Source of the DNA: CADEED01 sp035701825
GTDB lineage: Bacteria > Pseudomonadota > Gammaproteobacteria > Steroidobacterales > Steroidobacteraceae
Assembly: GCA_035701825.1 (NCBI GenBank)
Contig: DASSRK010000100.1
Coordinates: 1 to 9,395 of the forward strand
DNA length: 9,395 nt
Direction: 5' to 3'
Below the pieces are notes generated by a model that saw only the letters and a program-made list of their open reading frames with translations, was not told the origin of the DNA and ran no database searches. The position numbers were made by a program, and so were the translations under genes. Shown in pieces: positions 1-6,211 of the stretch (its first letter is position 1; every line of letters begins with the position of its first letter).

Positions 1-26
1 CGGCAGCCTCTCAAGCTCAGTTTCAT
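1..26 (-). CDS. Possible start of an unidentified leftward gene, cut by the window edge
   Basis: An ATG read leftwards from position 26 opens a frame beginning M-K-L-S-L-R-G-C that runs off the window. A GGA/AAGG purine stretch lies just upstream with usable Shine-Dalgarno spacing. The same frame is open back to a stop at 123-125, and its upstream part (…R-V-K-D-P-I-K-N-N-G-K-V…) looks protein-like, with an alternative GTG start at 57-59. Only eight or so codons are visible, so the product cannot be named. It could equally be non-coding sequence after dnaQ. The 27-114 stretch otherwise holds no hairpin plus T-run that I would call a terminator. Confidence 0.22.
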
Positions 27-114
27 GACCTTTCCGTTGTTTTTGATGGGGTCCTTCACGCGCGCACGAATCTTGCCGTCCCGGCCATGCGCGGGCGAGG
101 CCCACAGGAGAACT

Positions 115-861
115 TCAGCGATTTATGTGCGTTCCGTCGCCATCCGGCACCGTCCCGGCCATCCACAGGGTCTTTCCCCCGCTGGCCTTGTGGATCAGCG
201 CCAGCAGCGCCTCATGCTGGCGCAGCTCGTCGGGGGTGGCGGTGGGCACCGCCAGGGTGATGCCGGCGGCCCGTTGCGGGCGCACGGCGGCCCCAATGAC
301 AGCCGCGTCGGCGGCCGCGTTCACGTCCAGCGCCAGCGCACTCTGGCCACCGGTCATCGCCAGGTAGACGTCGACCAGGATGCCGGCGTCGAGCAGCGCG
401 CCGTGCAGCTCGCGCTTGGTGTTGTCGACGCTGTAGCGCTTGCACAGCGCATCGAGGCTGTTGCGCTGGCCCGGGTGCAGGCTGCGCGCCAGCGCCAGCG
501 TGTCGAGCACACGGCACAGTCCGGCTATGGTGCGCGGCGCGCCAGGGAGGCGCGCCAGCTCCGCGTCCACGAAGCCGACGTCGAATGGCGCGTTGTGGAT
601 GATGAGCTCGGCGCCCGCGATGAAAGCCACCAGCTCCTCGGCAATTTCCGCGAACTTCGGCGCCTTCATCAGGCTCGCGAGCTCGATGCCGTGCACCGCG
701 AGCGCACCCGCATCGATCTCGCGCTCCGGATTCAGGTAGCGATGGAATTTCTGGCCGGTCGGCCGGCGGTTGAGCAGCTCGACGCAGCCGATCTCGATGA
801 TGCGGTGGCCGGCGGCGGCTTCCAGGCCGGTGGTCTCGACGTCCAGGACGATTTGGCGCAT
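115..861 (-). CDS. dnaQ: DNA polymerase III epsilon subunit, 3'-5' proofreading exonuclease
   Basis: This encodes a 248-residue protein that removes misincorporated nucleotides as part of the replicative polymerase core. The DEDDh exonuclease signature is complete: Exo I D7-x-E9 in LDVETTG, Exo II D94 in HNAPFDVGF, and Exo III H153 and D158 in LHGALLDA. The stretches NRRPTG, RNSLDALC and VYLAMTGGQ are shared with E. coli DnaQ. Q173-SALAL sits where E. coli has its beta-clamp-binding motif. A longer frame reaches back to 1014 but overlaps rnhA and its extra 51 residues are low-complexity; the ATG at 859-861 gives the family length (243 in E. coli) and places the catalytic block at the N-terminus. 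It lies 31 bases after rnhA, in the same direction, with no promoter evident between them. I see no strong Shine-Dalgarno. Identification is secure. Confidence 0.97.
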   Translation of the reverse strand: MRQIVLDVETTGLEAAAGHRIIEIGCVELLNRRPTGQKFHRYLNPEREIDAGALAVHGIELASLMKAPKFAEIAEELVAFIAGAELIIHNAPFDVGFVDAELARLPGAPRTIAGLCRVLDTLALARSLHPGQRNSLDALCKRYSVDNTKRELHGALLDAGILVDVYLAMTGGQSALALDVNAAADAAVIGAAVRPQRAAGITLAVPTATPDELRQHEALLALIHKASGGKTLWMAGTVPDGDGTHINR

Positions 862-892
862 GGCGCGCGAGTCTAGAGAAGACGCGCGCGGA

Positions 893-1333
893 TTACGACC
901 CGAGCAATGCGTCGATGGCGCGGTTCGCGAGCGCGTCGACGCGCTCGTTGCCGGGGTTGCCGGAGTGGCCCTTGACCCAGTGCCACTCGAGCTGGTGGCT
1001 GGCGCACAGCGCATCGAGCGCCTGCCACAAATCCTGGTTCTTCACGGGCTTCTTGTCCGCGGTCTTCCAGCCGCGCGCCTTCCAGTTGGGCATCCACTCG
1101 AGCACACCCTGGCGCACGTACTGCGAATCCGTGTAGATGCGCCCGCGCACCGTGCGCTTGAGCGCTTCCAGCGCGCGGATCACCGCCGTGAGCTCCATGC
1201 GGTTGTTAGTCGTCATGGCCTCAGCGCCCGAGATCTCGCGCTCGTGGCCGCCGGAGAGCAGCAGCGCAGCCCAGCCACCCGGGCCCGGATTTCCGCGGCA
1301 GGCGCCGTCGGTGTAGATCTCGACGTCGGCCAA
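893..1333 (-). CDS. rnhA: Ribonuclease HI
   Basis: This 146-residue enzyme cleaves the RNA strand of RNA-DNA hybrids in the cytoplasm (R-loops, primer remnants). The four carboxylates of the active site are present: D9 in IYTDGACRGNPGPGG, E47 in TTNNRMEL, D69 in TDSQYVRQG and D133 in NERVDALA, with the catalytic-loop histidine H123 in VKGHSGNPGN. The basic handle region GWKTADKKPVKN is also present, as in E. coli RNase HI. The start must be the TTG at 1331-1333: the preceding codon is the stop of the methyltransferase gene, and no ATG occurs before residue 40. The upstream stop and this start abut with no gap, so translation is probably coupled; no clear Shine-Dalgarno is seen. The protein ends soon after D133, a little shorter than E. 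coli's 155 residues. dnaQ follows 31 bases later. Confidence 0.97.
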   Translation of the reverse strand: MADVEIYTDGACRGNPGPGGWAALLLSGGHEREISGAEAMTTNNRMELTAVIRALEALKRTVRGRIYTDSQYVRQGVLEWMPNWKARGWKTADKKPVKNQDLWQALDALCASHQLEWHWVKGHSGNPGNERVDALANRAIDALLGS

Positions 1334-2074
1334 TCAGGAACTCTGGCGCGTGGTCGGCTTGACGAGCCCGCCGATGGGCTGCACGCGCTCGCGCACGCGC
1401 GGGCGGATCGGCGTGAGCGTGTAGACGCGCTTGCGGGCCTTCATCAGGTAGGCGCCCGCGGGCCATGGCTTGAGCCAGCCACGCCGCAACAGCTGCGATG
1501 GGGCGCCGGGGCGCGGCATGCTCTTGCCCCACGGCGGCGTGAATAGATAGTTGCGCGTCACGCCGACATCGTAGCCGAGCAGCTCGAGCCAGTCGGCGAC
1601 GCGCCGCGCGCCCAGCATGCGCTTGAGCCCCGGCGGGTAGCCGCGGCTGATGGCCGTGCTACGAAAGCCCCAGAGGCTGAACGGCCGGAAGCCGAGCACG
1701 ATGAGATGACCCTCGCCCGCCAGGATGCGGTCCGCCTCACGCACCACGGCGAAGGGGTCGGTTTCGAATTCCAGGGTGTGCGGCAGCACCACGGCGTCGA
1801 CCGCACCGTTGGAAATCGGCAATTGTGAAAGCCGGGCGCCGATGTCGGCGTCGGTGGTTCGGGACTTTTCGTTGGCAATGATGGCGCGACGTCGCGTGCG
1901 ACAACCGGACAACAATGCGTCGCGCGGTCCCCACAGGCCGAGTTGCAGCAACTCCCAGCCGAAAACATCGTCCAAGGCTTCAACCATCAACTCGGCTTCG
2001 GCCTGTAGCACAGTCTGGCCCAGCCCGGAACCGAGCCAGGAATCGACAGCGGTGATGGCAGTGGCGTGGGTCAC
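1334..2074 (-). CDS. yafS: SAM-dependent methyltransferase-like protein, YafS family
   Basis: This 246-residue protein resembles the uncharacterised class I methyltransferase-like protein encoded beside rnhA in E. coli (YafS). Shared features are an LPISNGAVDAVVLPHTLEFETDP block (residues 85-107; E. coli has LPFADKSVDVCLLAHTLPWCTDP), READRILAGEGHLIVLGF (112-129), PFSLWG, and a C-terminal ARKR…LTP segment before a basic, disordered-looking tail. The expected glycine-rich SAM loop is degenerate: LLQLGLWG (42-49) stands where GxGxG would normally be, as also appears in the E. coli relative, so activity is not certain and the substrate is unknown. The start is GTG at 2072-2074, the first start in the frame; no strong ribosome site precedes it. 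It heads the leftward operon with rnhA and dnaQ and is divergent from mltD. Confidence 0.85.
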   Translation of the reverse strand: MTHATAITAVDSWLGSGLGQTVLQAEAELMVEALDDVFGWELLQLGLWGPRDALLSGCRTRRRAIIANEKSRTTDADIGARLSQLPISNGAVDAVVLPHTLEFETDPFAVVREADRILAGEGHLIVLGFRPFSLWGFRSTAISRGYPPGLKRMLGARRVADWLELLGYDVGVTRNYLFTPPWGKSMPRPGAPSQLLRRGWLKPWPAGAYLMKARKRVYTLTPIRPRVRERVQPIGGLVKPTTRQSS

Positions 2075-2213
2075 AAACGGCGTGAATTACATCACAAAAA
2101 AGGTAGCAATCCTGTGAACTTACAGCTTAAATACCGCCACTTAACCAAGTACCGTCATACATCGAAAACCGTACCAGACGGTACTCCCGTGATAGTCCCC
2201 TTGGGGGTGTGAA
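2075..2213. promoter_or_regulatory. Divergent control region between the yafS-rnhA-dnaQ operon and mltD
   Basis: These 139 bases separate two divergently transcribed units, so both promoters probably lie here. The segment is clearly richer in A+T than the flanking genes, especially 2090-2170. A TAAATA at 2128-2133 could be a -10 element for mltD, with a poor -35 candidate (TAGCAA, 2104-2109). On the other strand, TAATTC-like and TAAGTT-like hexamers could serve the methyltransferase operon, but none has a convincing -35. Several inverted repeats occupy the mltD-proximal half and are listed separately. Exact transcription starts cannot be assigned by eye. Confidence 0.6.
2148..2185. repeat. 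Nine-base inverted repeat with a competing inner hairpin in the mltD leader
   Basis: AGTACCGTC at 2148-2156 is matched by its exact reverse complement GACGGTACT at 2177-2185, with 20 bases between. Inside it, GTACC at 2171-2175 can also pair with GGTAC at 2180-2184 across a four-base loop. The right arm can therefore pair with either left partner, but not both. It could be an operator for a dimeric regulator or a pair of alternative RNA folds. The sequence match is certain; the function is inference. Confidence 0.5.
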
Positions 2214-2216
2214 TTG
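2203..2216 (+). promoter_or_regulatory. Probable ribosome binding site and TTG start of mltD
   Basis: GGGGG at 2203-2207 lies six bases before a TTG at 2214-2216. The alternative is ATG at 2241-2243, with GGAAGG at 2232-2237 only three bases away. I favour TTG because it supplies the two arginines expected in the n-region of the lipoprotein signal peptide; the ATG start would leave a 15-residue signal with no positive charge. The run of G can also pair with CCCC at 2197-2200 or with ACTCCC at 2183-2188, which might mask the site. Confidence 0.5.
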
Positions 2217-3977
2217 ACTGTCGGATTCACTGGAAGGCGCATGATCGCGCCGTTGGTATTTTTGTCCATCGTGATGGCCGGGTGCGCCTCAGCCCCGTCC
2301 GACAGGCAAACACCTCCTCCAGAAGAGATTTCCACGCCGCCTGCACCGGAGGCGACCGCGGCCCAGCCGGCGCCTGCCGCGACGGCTCCGAACGCCCCCG
2401 TGGCCGCCACCCCGGCGCCGCGCCATGCCTCGAAGCCGCGGGCGCCCATTCCGGCACCGGCCGAACCCTCGACCCCGGATGCGATCGACGCGCTGTCCGC
2501 GGGCACCCTGAACAGCACCCCGGCGCCGATTGGCGCCGCCGCGCTCGCCGGCGCCGGTTCGCAGACGGTCGCGGGCCTGACGCCCGAGCAATACCCGGAC
2601 GTGTTCGATCGCATCCGCGCGGGCTTCAAGCTCGAGGATGTCGACTCGCCGCGCATCGACCAGCAGCTCGCGTTCTACGCCAACAATCCGCAGTACCTGG
2701 AACGCGTGTTCGGACGCGCGGGCCTGTACCTGCACCACATCGTCCAGGAAATCGAATCGCGCGGCATGCCGCTCGAGCTCGCCCTGCTGCCGGTGGTGGA
2801 GAGCGCCTTCGAGCCCTACGCGCAGTCATGGGTGCGCGCCAACGGCCTTTGGCAGTTCATGCCCGGGACCGGCGAGCGCTTCGGCCTCAAGCAGGACTGG
2901 TGGTACGACGGGCGCCGCGACGTCATCGCATCCACCAAGGCCGCGCTCGATTACCTGCAGTACATGCACGATGAATTCTTCGACGACTGGCTGCTGGCCA
3001 TCGCGGCCTACAACTGCGGCGAGTTCCGCGTGCAACGCGAAGTGAACGCCAATCGCGCCAAGGGCAAGCCGGTCGATTTCTTCAGCCTGAACCTGCCCGC
3101 AGAGACCCGCGCCTACGTGCCGAAACTCATGGCCATGCGCCGCCTGGTGGCGAATCCCGAGGACTATGGCATCGCCTTCAGCCCGATTCCCAACGAGCCG
3201 TACTTCGCCAAGGTGGAGACCGGCGGCCAGCTCGACCTGAGCCTCGCGGCCGAGCTCGCCGGCATCACGGTCGACGAGGTGTACGAACTCAACCCCGGCT
3301 TCCATCGCTGGGCGACGGATCCGGCCGGCCCGCACTTCCTGTTGCTGCCGCGCGATTCCGCGGAGGCGTTTCGACGCAACCTCGAGCTGCTGAGCCCCGA
3401 TGAGCGCGTGCGCGTGTCGCTGCACAAGGTCCGCCAGGGCGAGTCGGTGGCTTCGATCGCCCACAAGTACAAGACACAGCCCATCGTGATCCGCGACATG
3501 AACAATCTCGGCAGCGACTCGCTGGTGGTCGGCACCGAGCTGCGCGTACCGAGCGCGGTGGTGAACCTGCCTGCGAAAGTCATGCTGGCCGCGGCGCGCG
3601 TGGACGGCCGCGGCGGGCGCAGCGGTCGTCCCGAAGTGCACGTGGTGAAGAGCGGCGACTCGCTGTGGCGCATCGCCAAGCGGCATCGCATGAACGTGGC
3701 GACGTTGGCGCGCCTCAACGGCATGGGCCTGGGCGACACCCTGCGCGCCGGCCAGAAGTTGGTGCTCAACACGCGTGGCGGCGGTGGCTCGGGCGGCATG
3801 TCCGTCTCGGGCGATTCGCGCAAGGTGAGCTACAAGGTGCGCAGCGGCGATACGCTCTCGCGCATCGCACAAGTGTTCGGCGTGTCCGTGGCCGACCTGG
3901 TCAGCTGGAACGGCATCAGCAGGCACTCGACGCTGAAGGTGGGCCAGAAGCTCACGGTCAACGTCGTCCGCCGCTAA
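2214..3977 (+). CDS. mltD: Membrane-bound lytic murein transglycosylase D with three LysM domains
   Basis: This 587-residue lipoprotein cleaves peptidoglycan glycan strands with formation of 1,6-anhydromuramic ends at the outer membrane. A signal peptide with RR at residues 8-9, a hydrophobic core and lipobox MAGC ends at Cys24; the next residue is Ala, not Asp, consistent with outer-membrane sorting. A Pro/Ala-rich linker covers about 31-115. The SLT catalytic domain (about 125-330) holds ALLPVVESAFEPYA with catalytic Glu196, then GLWQFMPGTGERFGL and LLAIAAYNCGE. Three LysM modules follow at about 404-446, 476-519 and 540-584, the first more divergent, separated by Gly/Ser-rich linkers. E. 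coli MltD is shorter (about 450 residues) with two LysM domains. TTG at 2214 is preferred to ATG at 2241 for the signal peptide. It is divergent from yafS and is followed by a hairpin before fabI. Confidence 0.95.
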   Translation: MTVGFTGRRMIAPLVFLSIVMAGCASAPSDRQTPPPEEISTPPAPEATAAQPAPAATAPNAPVAATPAPRHASKPRAPIPAPAEPSTPDAIDALSAGTLNSTPAPIGAAALAGAGSQTVAGLTPEQYPDVFDRIRAGFKLEDVDSPRIDQQLAFYANNPQYLERVFGRAGLYLHHIVQEIESRGMPLELALLPVVESAFEPYAQSWVRANGLWQFMPGTGERFGLKQDWWYDGRRDVIASTKAALDYLQYMHDEFFDDWLLAIAAYNCGEFRVQREVNANRAKGKPVDFFSLNLPAETRAYVPKLMAMRRLVANPEDYGIAFSPIPNEPYFAKVETGGQLDLSLAAELAGITVDEVYELNPGFHRWATDPAGPHFLLLPRDSAEAFRRNLELLSPDERVRVSLHKVRQGESVASIAHKYKTQPIVIRDMNNLGSDSLVVGTELRVPSAVVNLPAKVMLAAARVDGRGGRSGRPEVHVVKSGDSLWRIAKRHRMNVATLARLNGMGLGDTLRAGQKLVLNTRGGGGSGGMSVSGDSRKVSYKVRSGDTLSRIAQVFGVSVADLVSWNGISRHSTLKVGQKLTVNVVRR

Positions 3978-4003
3978 CCCCCAACTTTTCCCCTTCGGCG
4001 AGT

Positions 4004-4040
4004 CAGGCTGGCAGAATGCCGGCCTGTCTCATTTCATTGC
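4004..4040 (+). terminator. Hairpin resembling a rho-independent terminator after mltD
   Basis: CAGGCTGGCA at 4004-4013 pairs with TGCCGGCCTG at 4017-4026 around a GAA loop, giving ten pairs with one G-T wobble. It is followed by TCTCATTTCATT, which is T-rich but not a clean T-run. It lies 26 bases after the mltD stop and 23 before fabI, so it may separate the two genes or attenuate read-through. The CAGAAT within the hairpin could alternatively be a -10 element for fabI. Confidence 0.5.
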
Positions 4041-4049
4041 GGGGGATTC

Positions 4050-4850
4050 ATGGGGTTCATGAGCGGCAAGCGCGCCTTGATCGTCGGCGTGGCGTCGGAT
4101 CGTTCGATTGCCTGGGGCATTGCGCAGGCCATGCACCGCGAAGGCGCCGAGCTGGCGTTCACTTACGTGAACGACAAGTTCAAGGACCGGGTGCAGCCGC
4201 TGGCGGAATCCCTCGGGTCGAAGATCGTCCTGCCGCTCGACGTCACCAACGACGCCGAGATCGACTCGACCTTCGCCGCGCTCAAGAGCGCCTGGGGCCA
4301 CATCGACATCCTGGTGCACGCCGTGGCGTTCGCGCCGCGCGAGGCGCTCATGGGCGGCTTCGTCGAAGGCACTTCGCGCGAGGCGTTCCGCGTGGCGCAC
4401 GACGTCTCGAGCTACAGCCTGACCGCCCTCGCCCGCGCCGCGAAGCCGCTGATGGCAGGACGTGCCGGCGCCATCCTCACCCTGTCGTATCTCGGCGCGG
4501 TGAAGTCCATTCCCAGCTACAACGTCATGGGCCTTGCCAAGGCCAGCCTCGAGGCCAACGTGCGGTTCCTCGCCGCGGACCTCGGTCCCAGCAACATCCG
4601 CGTGAATGCCATCTCGGCCGGTCCCATCAAGACTTTGGCGGCGGCCGGCATCGCCGGATTCCGCAAGATGCTGAGCCGCGTGGCCGACGTCGCGCCCCTG
4701 CGCCGCAACGTCACGCTCGAGGACGTCGGCAACGCCGCGGCGTTCCTGTGCTCGGACCTGGCCAACGGCGTGACGGGCGAGATCATGTACGTCGACGCCG
4801 GCTTCAGCACCGTCGGCATGAGCTTCCCGCAGGAAGCGGGCGGCGAGTGA
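4050..4850 (+). CDS. fabI: Enoyl-[acyl-carrier-protein] reductase (NADH), FabI type
   Basis: This 266-residue short-chain dehydrogenase reduces trans-2-enoyl-ACP in the last step of each fatty-acid elongation cycle in the cytoplasm. It aligns by eye with E. coli FabI nearly throughout: MGFMSGKRALIVGVAS at the start (dinucleotide fold), REGAELAFTY, LSYLGA, YNVMGLAKASLEANVR, RVNAISAGPIKTLAA, FRKML and the end VDAGFS. The catalytic pair Tyr157 and Lys164 has the Y-x6-K spacing of this family, and Tyr147 matches E. coli Tyr146. Position 93 is Ala where E. coli has Gly. The start ATG at 4050 follows GGGGGA (4041-4046), a good ribosome site; an ATG nine bases later would cut the conserved MGF. The gene sits between the hairpin after mltD and the symporter, 10 bases from the latter. 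Confidence 0.98.
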   Translation: MGFMSGKRALIVGVASDRSIAWGIAQAMHREGAELAFTYVNDKFKDRVQPLAESLGSKIVLPLDVTNDAEIDSTFAALKSAWGHIDILVHAVAFAPREALMGGFVEGTSREAFRVAHDVSSYSLTALARAAKPLMAGRAGAILTLSYLGAVKSIPSYNVMGLAKASLEANVRFLAADLGPSNIRVNAISAGPIKTLAAAGIAGFRKMLSRVADVAPLRRNVTLEDVGNAAAFLCSDLANGVTGEIMYVDAGFSTVGMSFPQEAGGE

Positions 4851-4860
4851 CTGGCTTTCG

Positions 4861-6186
4861 ATGACCGAAGTCGACACGCGGCTTGCTAATCGCATCCTGG
4901 TAGGCCTGGCGATCGGCGCCATCGCCGGGATCGCCACGCTCTCGATCGGCGGGGCTGCGCCAGTCGTGCTCGAGGGAGCGCGAAAGTTCGCGACTCTGGT
5001 ACTGGACCCGCTCGGCCAGGTGTTCCTGCGGATGCTCTTCTTCGTGGTGATCCCGCTGGTATTCGCCTCGCTCGCCATGGGCGTGGCGCAACTCGAGCGC
5101 CTGGGTCAGCTGGGCCCCCTGGCAGGCCGCACGTTCGGATTGTTCTTCCTCAACATGTCGATCGCGGTCGGGCTCGGACTCCTGGTCATGAACCTGGTGG
5201 GCCCGGGGGAGACCCTGGCTCCCGAGACACGCGCCAGCCTGATGCAGGAATACGGCGGGGCGGCGGCGCAACACATCGGAAGAACCGCGGAGCAGCCGGA
5301 CCTGACTCCCATGGTCGTGGTCGACATGTTCATGCCGCGAAACCTGTTTGGTGCCTTCGTCGGCAACAATCGCGGGACTCTCGGTGACGTACTGCCGCTG
5401 ATCCTGTTCGCGATCCTGGTGGGCGCGGCTGCCATCCGCCTGGGCGGCGAACGCCGCGACAAGCTGCGCTCGGGCCTCGGGCTCGTCAACGACCTGATGA
5501 CCGGCATCGTGCACTTCGCGCTGAAACTGGCGCCGTTCGCCGTGCCGGCGCTGATCTACAGCGTCATCATCAAGGTGGGTTGGGGCATCGTCGTTGCGCT
5601 CGGCCTGTTCGTCGTGTGCTGCGTGTCCGTGATGCTGCTCCATCTCTTCGGCACGATGTCCATCTGGGTGCGATTGCTGGCCCAGCGCCGCCTGGGCGAA
5701 TTCTGGAAACAGTTGCGCCCGGTATTGGTGACCGCGTTCTCGACCAGTTCCAGCGCCGCAACCCTGCCGGCCGCGCTCGCAGTCGCCCAGGATCAGCTCA
5801 AAGTCAAGCCAGCCGTGGCTGGTTTCGTGCTGCCGCTCGGCACCACCATGAACATGGCGGGAACGGCGCTTTACGAGGGTTGCGTGGTGCTGTTCGTCGC
5901 GCAGGTGTTCGGCGTCGAGCTCGGCCTCGCCAAGCAGATCACGTTGCTGCTGTTGTCGGTGTTGTCGGCGGTGGCGGTCGCGGCGATTCCCGGCGGCTCG
6001 CTACCGCTGATCGCCGGCCTGCTCGCGTCGTTCGGAATTCCGCCGGAGGGCCTCGGCATCATCCTCGGCGTGGACCGCATCCTCGACATGACGCGGACCA
6101 TGGTCAACGTGGGGTCGGACGTCGTCACCACGACCGTCGTCGATCGTTACACCCAGCTCTCCGAATCCGGGCAGGGCGGCGCGTGA
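4861..6186 (+). CDS. Dicarboxylate/amino acid:cation symporter (DAACS, SLC1-like)
   Basis: This 441-residue inner-membrane carrier belongs to the family of GltP, DctA and archaeal GltPh, which import acidic amino acids or C4-dicarboxylates with Na+ or H+. Multiple hydrophobic helices are evident. The family core is complete: re-entrant loop HP1 with the serine-rich FSTSSSAATLP (293-303), the TM7 motif NMAGT (331-335, usually NMDGT), HP2 AIPGGSLPLIAGLLASFGIP (375-394) and TM8 VDRILDMTRTMVNVGSD (404-420). In TM8, Asp409, Arg412, Thr413, Asn416 and Asp420 correspond to GltPh D394, R397, T398, N401 and D405; the arginine implies a substrate with an acidic side chain. The exact substrate and coupling ion cannot be told. 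It starts 10 bases after fabI with no strong ribosome site, so probably shares its transcript, and it ends 25 bases from the ppiD stop, tail to tail. Confidence 0.93.
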   Translation: MTEVDTRLANRILVGLAIGAIAGIATLSIGGAAPVVLEGARKFATLVLDPLGQVFLRMLFFVVIPLVFASLAMGVAQLERLGQLGPLAGRTFGLFFLNMSIAVGLGLLVMNLVGPGETLAPETRASLMQEYGGAAAQHIGRTAEQPDLTPMVVVDMFMPRNLFGAFVGNNRGTLGDVLPLILFAILVGAAAIRLGGERRDKLRSGLGLVNDLMTGIVHFALKLAPFAVPALIYSVIIKVGWGIVVALGLFVVCCVSVMLLHLFGTMSIWVRLLAQRRLGEFWKQLRPVLVTAFSTSSSAATLPAALAVAQDQLKVKPAVAGFVLPLGTTMNMAGTALYEGCVVLFVAQVFGVELGLAKQITLLLLSVLSAVAVAAIPGGSLPLIAGLLASFGIPPEGLGIILGVDRILDMTRTMVNVGSDVVTTTVVDRYTQLSESGQGGA

Positions 6187-6191
6187 GTCGC

Positions 6192-6211
6192 GCGCGGACC
6201 GCGGTCCGCGC
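6192..6211. terminator. Perfect 20-base palindrome between convergent genes, possible bidirectional terminator
   Basis: GCGCGGACCG at 6192-6201 is followed directly by its reverse complement at 6202-6211. In RNA from either strand it would fold into a GC-rich stem of about eight pairs with a small loop. It occupies nearly all of the 25-base gap between the symporter stop (6184-6186) and the ppiD stop (6212-6214), and abuts the latter. Neither side has a T-run, so intrinsic termination would be atypical; it may instead protect 3' ends or block convergent transcripts. Confidence 0.55.

Noticed and set aside
27..114. A terminator after dnaQ
   Set aside because: The best stem I could find is about four pairs with no T-run, so nothing supports a terminator call.
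25..876. A 283-codon plus-strand frame opposite dnaQ
   Set aside because: DnaQ on the other strand has all exonuclease motifs; this frame is Arg/Ala/Val-rich without motifs.
862..1014. N-terminal extension of DnaQ by 51 residues
   Set aside because: It overlaps rnhA, is Ser/Thr/Arg-rich shadow sequence, and E. coli DnaQ begins close to the conserved RQIVLD.
2826..3926. A 366-codon minus-strand frame opposite mltD
   Set aside because: Composition is His/Ala/Arg-rich with no domain, and the plus-strand MltD has full catalytic and LysM motifs.
4029..5643. Minus-strand frames of 349 and 279 codons opposite fabI and the symporter
   Set aside because: Both are composition shadows of two clearly identified plus-strand genes; the His/Glu/Gln-rich residues have no family resemblance.
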